Shown here in pieces: positions 56,874 through 64,000 of a stretch of DNA of 64,000 bases. The stretch comes from Achatina immaculata (taxonomy: Eukaryota; Mollusca; Gastropoda; Stylommatophora; Achatinidae): contig CM019701.1 of NCBI GenBank assembly GCA_009760885.1, positions 35,478,697 through 35,542,696 on the forward strand, given 5' to 3'. The position numbers and the translations under genes were made by a program. The notes beneath the pieces were generated by a model, which was given only the letters and a program-made list of their open reading frames with translations, searched no databases and was not told the origin of the DNA. Within the stretch, counting starts at the first letter, position 1. Each line of letters begins with the position of its first letter.

Positions 56874-57690
56874 GTATACATGAAAGACAAGCAGCCAAAT
56901 TAGCCATGTTGAATGTAAAGACAGATCTTGGAAAAGTTTTGGCAAAAGCAACATACAAAGAACTAAACAATAAAGTAAAAAGTTCAGCTAGAAGAGACAA
57001 AAGAGAATATATGGACAATATTGCAAAAGAAACAGAAAATGCAGCAAAAACAGGAGACATCAAAACTATGTAATATAACATACAGAAGAAGCTAATAGAT
57101 GCTATTACAACCAGTCTTTAGCAAAACATCAAGTAAAGACCAAAAGCAAAGATAGACCTAACACTTCCAAGAAATACCTAATTGACCACATCCAAATGAA
57201 TTAATAAATCTTGAAAACGATTTACCAGTCCCACAGCTTAGATGAAGTTACACTGAATGAAATTGAAATTGAAATGGCAGTGAATCTAATGGCTAACAAC
57301 AAAGCTGCAGGTGAGGATGAAATAACAGTCGAAATGTCAAAAGCTATTAACAGTGACAACATGAGCCAACTACAGAGAATTTTTAATAAAATTTGGAAAG
57401 AAGAAAAGGTCCGTTCTAAATGGAAACAAGGAATCATTGTTAAAATGCCCCGAAAAAAGGCAACCTCAGTGACTGCAATAACTGGAGGGATGTAACCTTA
57501 CTATCAGTTGTGTGAAAGGTGTTTTGTAAAGTTATTCTGAATAGAATTAAGGATGTAGTGGGTACTACAATAAAAGAGGTCAACCACATGAAACTCTAAA
57601 GAGAACATTGTTAAGAGAAGCCAGTTTAATGAGCATAACATCCCTTGATGAGGTTGAAAGACTCGCAGAGAACAGGAAAATTGTAACATT
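56874..57690 (+). mobile_element. RTE-A copy 8 in CAP intron 7
   Basis: + strand fragment: AKLAMLNVKTDLGKVLAKAT, SSARRDKREYMDNIAKETEN, NNKAAGEDEITVEMSKAINS, then IWKEEKVRSKWKQGIIVKMP. A deletion near 57570 joins this directly to the C-terminal end (RETLKRTLLREASL-like). It makes up most of the 1.35-kb intron. Confidence 0.8.
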
Positions 57691-57839
57691 TAAAATGCAT
57701 CATGCCATACTTCAGTGATTCAGCACTTTAAAAAAAATAATCAGTGTTATATATATTTCTTCACTGCAATTATTAGTTTTATCAACAATAAATAGACAGT
57801 ATTTAGAGCAAAATTTTTTTGGCTCAGATTTCAAATCAT

Positions 57840-57965
57840 ATTGTTTAGTCTGCTGCTGTGAAGTGCCTTAGAAAAATCACAGAAAAAGTGCTGTAGACTT
57901 GAGAGAAGGAAAAATGACAAGAGAATTACCTGGGACTTGAACCAATGACTCCAATTTAACAGTCT
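57840..57965 (-). repeat. Unclassified repeat, possible SINE piece
   Basis: Shares sequence with 56140-56235. The minus strand has ggttcaagtcccaggtaatt, a B-box-like word. No A box was found. Confidence 0.4.
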
Positions 57966-58063
57966 ACAATTTTTTTAAAGCTAACCATACATCATATTAT
58001 CATTTTAAGTTTCTTATATTGCTACTTGGTCATTTGTATTATCCAATACCTTTATGAATGCAG

Positions 58064-58245
58064 GTCTCAAAAAAGTGACAGACGATATGAAGACACACAA
58101 GAACCCAACTCTTCGTCAAGGTCCAGCACCCTTCAAACTACCAGTTGGTGCTAAACCTAACTCCTCTCCTAAACCTGTCACTAAACCTCAGACTACTCCC
58201 AGCCAGCCACCTTTGACTGAGCTGCAGGGCAAGAAATGGGTTGTT
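58064..58245 (+). CDS. CAP: CAP exon 8: WH2 second half and proline-rich P2 linker; gene continues beyond the window
   Basis: Encodes residues 278-337 after completing Gly277. LKKVTDDMKTHKNPTLRQ is the second half of the CAP WH2 segment that binds G-actin. A Pro/Lys/Thr/Ser-rich linker follows (SPKPVTKPQTTPSQPP), then GKKWVV, which in the family leads into the C-terminal CARP beta-helix domain. The acceptor is atgcag| and the donor is gtt|gtaagt. The CARP exons (about 140 further residues) are not visible in 58246-64000, so intron 8 is at least 5.7 kb. Confidence 0.92.
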
Positions 58246-58519
58246 GTAAGTCCATAATTGAAGCAAGATGTAATTTTTAACATAAAATTGTAGCTTTACC
58301 AAAAACTGGGATATATCCAATAACTATTTATTTGGTGTTCATAACATTCTATACACTAAACTTGTAATAATGGTGTTCATTATTTTTTTTTTCTCTTTCT
58401 GTCTCATTTTGGACCTCTTCCACTTTAATTCCAAACATTAAACTCTTATAAGGTTGTATGATACTTTTTGGTGATTTCTTTCAAGACAACTTTATCCAGT
58501 ATACTTGTACTATTCCAAA

Positions 58520-58800
58520 ATCAGCCTTCAGTTGGCTGGTAAAAGTAAAAATTTTTTATTACATACAAAACTTACATACATAACTGCATTACTTTTCTAT
58601 ATAGTCACCACCCAATTCAGGCATTTGTCATACCTTAGCATCAGTGTTTGCATTCCTTTGTCAGAGAATAGCACAGCCTAGGTTTAGTCCATCCATGAGA
58701 TTCTTTGTTGATTTTGAAGCCTGGGTAGTCAGTCAGACCTTCATCTATCATGCTGAAGCGCAATGGTAGTCACTTGGTCCAAGTGGGGGGGGGGCTTTTT
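58520..58800 (-). mobile_element. Mariner-like 3' end scrap
   Basis: Minus-strand ending with LNWVVTI and K after an eroded stretch mirrors the C-terminal layout of the mariner at 47150-47325. Weak; no terminal repeat pair. Confidence 0.4.
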
Positions 58801-58816
58801 GTGAGCGGCAGTGTGA

Positions 58817-60778
58817 TAGAAAAGCATGGATGTCAGATAAAACATGGAAGTATATACATGAAAGACAAGCAGTCAAATTAGACATGTTGAATGCAAAAAC
58901 AGATCATGAAAGAGATTTGGCAAAAGCAAAATACAAAGAAATAGACAAGAAAGTAAAAAATTCAGCTAGAAGGGATAAAAGAGAATACATAGACAATATG
59001 GTGAAAGAGGCAGAAAAAGCAGCAAAAACAGGAGACAGCAAAACTTTATATAACATACAAAAGAGGCTAACAGGTACTATTACATCTAAAGAAAGACCAA
59101 TCCTGGAACACTATTAACATCAAATAAAGACCAAAAGCAAAGATGGGCTGAACACTTCCAAGAAATACTTAAATGACCACACCCAAAAGAATTGTTAAAC
59201 CTTGAAACTGACTTACCAGCCCCACAACTAAATGTCAACCTAGATGAAATTAAATTGCATGAAATTGAAACAGCAGTGAATTTAATGGCTAACAACAAAG
59301 CTGCAGGTGATGATGAAATAACAGCAGAAATGCTAAAAGCTATCAATAGTGACAACATGAGACAACTACAGAGAATGTTTAACAAGATTTGGAAAGAAGA
59401 AAAGGTCCCTTCTAATTGGAAGAAAGGAATCATTGTTAAAATACCAAAAAAAGGCAACCTTAGTGACTGTAACTGGAGAGGAGTAACCTTAATATCAGCT
59501 GTGTCAAAAGTATTTTGCAAGGTCATTTGAATAGACTCAAAGATATAGTGGATACTGCAATGAGAGAAGAACAAGCAGGATTTAGAAAAGGGAGAAGCTG
59601 TCTCGACCAGATCTTTACTCTAAGAATAATACTTGAAGAACATATTGAAAAGCAGAAACCATTAATACTGAACTTCATAGATTTTAAAAAGGCGTTTGAT
59701 AGCATACACAGAGATTCATTATGGAGAATTTTATGTCTATATGGAATACCATCTAAAATTGTCAACATCATTAAGGACTTCTACAATGGATATGTTTGTG
59801 CAGTCAAGACAGAAGAAGGGATGAGTGAATGGTTCCAGATTGAAACAGGTGTGAAACAAGGATGTATACTGTCTCCTTTACTTTTTGGGATTACAATAGA
59901 CTTCATAATGAAAAAATGCTGCACAGGTAACACAGGTATTGACTGGGTACCTGGGACCCAACTAGAAGATCTTGATTTTGCTGATGACATAACTCTTATC
60001 AGTAATAATGTGAATTCCATGCAAGAAAAAACAGATAGGCTGTCTTCTCTGGCTAGCAAAATAGGACTTAAAATTAACAAGGACAAAACAAAAATAATGA
60101 AAATTCCTCTCAACCAGAATGGAAAAATACACATAGAAGGGACAGATATTGAAGAAGCCAATCAATGTGCATACCTTGGCAGCTACATAGACCAGGATGG
60201 TGACACTAGAAGGGAAGTTAGGATCAGAATTGCAAAACCAGCATCAATCTTCAATAATCTTGAGAACTTATGAAATTCAAAAGTTATAAGCACAAAAACC
60301 AAATTAAGACTATTCAATTCAAATGTAATATCCACCCTCATTTATGCATGCGAAAGCTGGAAAACAACTAAAGAAATAGAAAAGAAATTAGACTCTTTTG
60401 AAAACAAATGCCTAAGGAAAATACTTGGCATCAAGTGGAATGAATTCAAGAACAATGCAGAGATAAGACAGATGACTGAACAACAACCAGTCTCACGGGT
60501 GATCAGGAAAAGGAGATGGACATATGTTGGTCACTTGATGAGAAGAAATGATCAGAGAATCCCAAAACAAGCTATCAAGTGGAACACAACAGGCCGAAGA
60601 AAAAGAGTCAGACCGCGTGAAACTCTGAAGAGGACATTATTAATACAGGCCAAATTAACAGGCATAAAATCCTTTGATGAGGTTGAAAGACTCGCCGAAG
60701 ACAGGAAAAATTGGCGAACTACTTTGCAAGCCCTATGTGACGTTTAACGGCACAGGAAGGATATAAGAAGAAAATATA
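58817..60778 (+). mobile_element. RTE-A copy 9: best preserved reverse transcriptase in the window
   Basis: 1.96 kb, + strand, endonuclease missing. Connecting region: YIHERQAVKLDMLNAKTDHE. RT fingers: NNKAAGDDEITAEMLKAINS, PSNWKKGIIVKIPKKGNLSD, EEQAGFRKGRSCLDQIFTLR and FIDFKKAFDSIHRDSLWRIL. Palm: GVKQGCILSPLLFGITIDFI. Catalytic block: LEDLDFADDITLISNNVNSM with intact FADD. Thumb: AYLGSYIDQDGDTRREVRIR. C-terminal domain: VISTLIYACESWKTTKEIEK and RVIRKRRWTYVGHLMRRNDQ. Only a few lesions: a break near 59100, a one-base shift near 59521 and a stop near 60271. The 3' end is acaggaaggatataag. It is the youngest-looking RTE-A copy here. Confidence 0.9.
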
Positions 60779-61254
60779 AGTGTGTTAGAACATGTCCTTG
60801 AAATTTAATGAAATTCATCAAGAAGATCAGAAATTATGAAATTGCATTTTTCATGCATGACTTAATCAACTTTTTGAATGAGTTCATTAGTCACACTTGA
60901 TTGTCATCCTTGTTTAACCTTTAACATGCACATCTGTGCTCCAATCCCTGAATACCAGTCCTTCACAGAACTTACTGTACGCATGATGCAGGCAACAATG
61001 AGCCTTAGTGACAGTATACATCTGCTGAAAGTGATTCACACTATGTACCTCACAGTTTACAAAAATGTAATCTCAGTTGCTGCTCATTAACAATTAACTT
61101 TTGAACTGTGAATGGCATAATTCGTCATCACTACAGGACATTTGCTGTGTCATTATGGTGGCTGATTTATTTTTTCCAGCTAATCAGAAGTTGATTTTGG
61201 AATAGCTTTCATTTTTCATAAATCACATTCTCTCTCTCTCTCTGAACCTTAAGT
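60779..61254. other. Intron 8 interval, (CT)n near 61228
   Basis: No gene; one (tctc)n run. Confidence 0.5.
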
Positions 61255-61740
61255 GCACAGGGCACATGGGGCTTCCACAAGGGTTTTCCCCAAATGCCTG
61301 TCCTTCGCCTTTTTTTCTGCTCTTGCCCAGGTGAGCCCTCTATTGCTCAACATCCTTTCTGTTGTTCTTCTCCATGTCTATTTTGGTCTAACCTTACTTC
61401 TGTTCCCCTGTGGTGTCCATCTTAGTGCTATTTTTGGTAGTGAGTTGTCAGTCATTCGGAGCACATGTCCCAACCATCGCCAGCGTCTTTCCTCAATAAT
61501 TGTTGTCAGTGGTTTCATCTGCATTTCTGCTAATAAGATGTTATTTCTTATGGTGTTTGGCCAAAATATTTTTCTAATTCTTCGTAAACATTTAGTCTGG
61601 AAAGAATTTAACTTGTTTTCTATGATTTTGGTGATTTTCCAGCATTCACTTCCAATAAATCACATTATTAGTTGCTAATCGATGTACATTTTATGAATGA
61701 TGCAGTAGTCCAGCAAACAAGCTGGTCCTTTTATTATAGC
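61255..61740 (-). mobile_element. LINE-G C-terminal domain
   Basis: Minus strand: NKLNSFQTKCLRRIRKIFWP, then NTIRNN and PLTTIIEERRWRWLGHVLRM, followed by LPKIALRWTPQGNRSKVRPK. This matches a LINE C-terminal domain (KCLRRIxxIFWPxTI, RRWxWLGHVLRM, ALRWTPxGKRxxGRP). It is a family distinct from A, B, E and F. Confidence 0.75.
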
Positions 61741-62339
61741 AGTGCTATCCACAGTTCTTTTGTTTATTTGCTTATTCATCTTTAGTAAATATTTTCTTTC
61801 CTTTGGACTGTTTTTTAATCAGTCAGATAATCATGAATACCACACATGATTGTATAATTTTCTCTTTTCTTTTTTGCATACAACCAAAAAATAACTGTGA
61901 TAATTTGAAATTTTACGTAAAACAAAATCACCTATGTATCTAGATTTGTCTGACAAGTTTACTTTGTAATGGAGCTTACACTTGTAATGTAGCACTTTGT
62001 CAGGTTTTTTTTTTTTTTGCAGGAGCACAAGGACTAGAATGACAAATCAGCATAAAAAAAAGTTATTTCTTAAATTTTGATAACCAGTTCTTAATAATCC
62101 CACTACACAGAAAATGGAAACAACAGAGATGCAGTTTAAGAGAAAGGTGCAGTATTAGCCAGGAAGGTCAGAAAAACAAATGAGGATGCTCACATAAAAG
62201 CTATTGAACAATGAAAACTATATGTACAATGTAGAAATTATTCTGATTTGAACACTTTCAAACATCAGCTTGAATATCTTTAAAGAGTGCTGCTGTTTGC
62301 CTTAGTCTGTTAAGATCACCATACAGCTTGTCATGAATT
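61741..62339. other. Intron 8 interval, nothing recognised
   Basis: AT-rich; a 12-T run near 62007. Confidence 0.5.
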
Positions 62340-63120
62340 GCTACAGGTGATGGCTAAGAGCGCCATATCGGTTCTTCAAAATTAAGGACAGTCCTGCAGT
62401 AGGTGTTTGCTGTCATTTTGTCAGTATCATCAGTTGTGCCTGTCTTAAGCCTGTTAAACATGTGATGTATCAGTCTGTTGTGGCTTTTTCTGAGTCTAAA
62501 GATCTTGACTTGTTCTTCTATGTTGAGCTGGTAGCAGGCATCATTCAGGTGTCCTGGGTGTTCTTTTCCCATTTGTTCTTCTGTTTAGCTTTTATCAGCA
62601 TTTTAGTTTCATCATGTTGTGTCAGCCGGGGGGAGCTCTCCACCGCTCTTTGCCATTGCATGGACCTTCTCATTCCTTTGGCTATTACAGTGAGATGGTA
62701 TCCACTGTACATTGACTCTTGCAAAGTTCGGCAACATGTTATATAGGGTCTCATGTAGTTCTCCAAGTTCTTTGTTTTCCCCACTCATCAGTGGTGTTAT
62801 AACTGATAAAACATCTGTGAGCAGGATAACTTAGCTGCATACAACTTCCTTTGCCATCAAGATTAATTTGCTGTTTTCAGTGCTTCAGCCTCAGCTCTGA
62901 AGTTGCAGAACTTTCCTGTTGCTACTGTCACTTTTATATTTGCACCACTGCTCAGCATCAAGAAAACTCCTGCACCTCCATTGTTGTATTGATTGCTGAC
63001 CCATCTGTGTAAGCATGGGTCAAGGTTCTGCTTGGATAATGTTCCTTGATGAAGTTATCTGTTAGAATCTTTCTGTTTTCTCCATGCAGGGCATGCAGTG
63101 TTGGGAATGATAGCCTTGGC
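62340..63120 (-). mobile_element. LINE-H: RNase H and C-terminal region
   Basis: Minus strand. RNase H: GGAGVFLMLSSGANIKVTVA, then CNFRAEAEALKTAN, LLTDVLSVI and VNVQWIPSHCNSQRNEKVHA. C-terminal: IFRLRKSHNRLIHHMFNRLK, where the His-rich LRTGHxRLxxHxxRL pattern is typical of LINE RNase H tails. Several stops and shifts. Confidence 0.72.
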
Positions 63121-63184
63121 AATTGCTATTCCATGAGTTCTCATTTAGCAAGAAATCTGGCTATAGTGTTATAGTCCATAACAT

Positions 63185-63925
63185 AAAAAGGAGTGGAAAA
63201 GCTGTATGTCAGTCCATAAGAATAGTGAAGAGCAAAACCTTTTATCTTAATATGAAGAAAAGTAAATTGATGACAACTGACAAAACAAATAAGGTAGGTG
63301 AAATATATATCAGTGAGGAAAAATTGAAAGATGTTGAGAGTTTTGAATATCTTGGATCATTACTAACTAATAATGGAGGTACGGAGAGGGATATTAAAAG
63401 GAGAACATCAATCACTCTTCAGAAAGTAAAACAACTAAAGAATCTGTGGAGAGAACAGACAGAACTACAAAAATAAGATTTTTTTAAGGGCATGCATCTT
63501 TCCCATCTCAACATATGCCTGCGATACGTGAACACTTTAAAAAACAGCTGAGAAACACGTAAATGCCTTTATGGTACAGAAGAGTCCTTCATATATCATG
63601 GACAGAAAAGAACAAATATATCCATACTACAAGAACTTAATATTGAAGAAGGTTCACTAGTAAAGAGGATTCAGCAGAGAAAACTTAAATATTTTGGACA
63701 TATTAAACATCATGATAATTTAGAGAAAACTATCTTGGAAGGGTACATAATGGGAAAAAGAAAGAGAGGAAGACCAAGTCAAAGATGGCTGCACAACTTC
63801 ATTGATAATCTACAAGTGGATGCTTCATCAGCAGGCCATCTTTCTTACAACCGAGAGGCCTATAGGAGAGCTGTTGGAGAGGCAAAGTTCCGCAAGGGAC
63901 CTGCACATGACTGACTGACTGAGTG
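63185..63925 (+). mobile_element. RTE-E copy 9 (C-terminal domain and tail)
   Basis: KLKDVESFEYLGSLLTNNGG, RRTSITLQKVKQLKNLWR, YFGHIKHHDN, IMGKRKRGRPSQRWLHNFID and EAKFRKGPAHD, with a (tgac)n tail at 63907-63921. 5' truncated after the catalytic box. Confidence 0.82.
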
Positions 63926-64000
63926 CACTAATCAGAAGACACAGGAAAACAACAAGTGATTAATTAGAAATGCCAGAGACCACATAAAATGAGAGGTTTG

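Noticed and set aside
56495..57073. 192-codon open frame starting in CAP exon 7
   Set aside because: It runs through the exon 7 donor site and into an RTE-A copy. The apparent CAP-LINE fusion is explained by read-through of a chance open intron frame; splicing at 56717 is supported by phase with exon 8.

Overview
The window is a stretch of animal nuclear DNA. It holds the 5' two thirds of one host gene on the + strand, the cyclase-associated protein gene (CAP). Eight exons with GT-AG borders encode 337 residues: the N-terminal oligomerisation segment, the helical folded domain, a proline-rich P1 segment, the WH2 actin-binding segment and a second proline-rich tail. The exons for the C-terminal CARP domain are not found before position 64000. 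Coding sequence is under 2% of the window. Introns run from 1.3 kb to 15.6 kb and the eighth is still open at the window end.

The rest is intronic and mostly decayed transposable elements. I see no rRNA, intact tRNA gene, CRISPR array, bacterial gene or second host gene. The mix (several RTE-type LINEs with microsatellite tails, CR1/L2-like and RNase H-bearing LINEs, mariner, piggyBac, a Penelope-type GIY-YIG fragment and a tRNA-derived SINE) fits an invertebrate metazoan, perhaps a lophotrochozoan. The species cannot be fixed from sequence alone. Family letters used here are local labels.

Layout. Exon 1 (17-161) is followed by a 15.6 kb intron with RTE-A copies, a nearly full-length RTE-B nested in an RTE-A copy (2332-5598), a CR1/L2 fragment, LINE-C, LINE-F and RTE-E pieces. 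Intron 2 (15903-23666) has an RTE-A copy, then a minus-strand RTE region (18003-22020) carrying a SINE, a piggyBac-type non-autonomous element, a solo piggyBac end and a mariner. Intron 3 (23745-36666) has a rearranged piggyBac-type element, LINE-C copies, LINE-D and an RTE-E copy split by an RTE-A and a mariner. Intron 4 (36721-44882) has RTE-E and RTE-A copies and a perfect 37-bp-arm hairpin. Intron 5 (44973-48960) holds two mariner remnants, one with an RTE-A inserted, and a 57-bp RTE-E tail with a perfect 10-bp target duplication. Intron 6 (49153-56521) has an RNase H LINE and piggyBac remains. Introns 7 and 8 hold RTE-A copies, including the best preserved reverse transcriptase (58817-60778), and further LINE ends.

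No transposon looks autonomous: every reverse transcriptase or transposase frame is broken by stops, frameshifts or truncation. The window's main value is as a stratigraphy of insertions. Several target-site duplications and nesting relations can be read directly, giving relative ages for the families. I found no evidence for a new multi-gene functional system. The most unusual objects are the perfect hairpin at 44314-44391, the SINE at 18548-18797, the piggyBac-type elements at 19107-19804 and 24005-24400, and the GIY-YIG/RTE junction near 21910.
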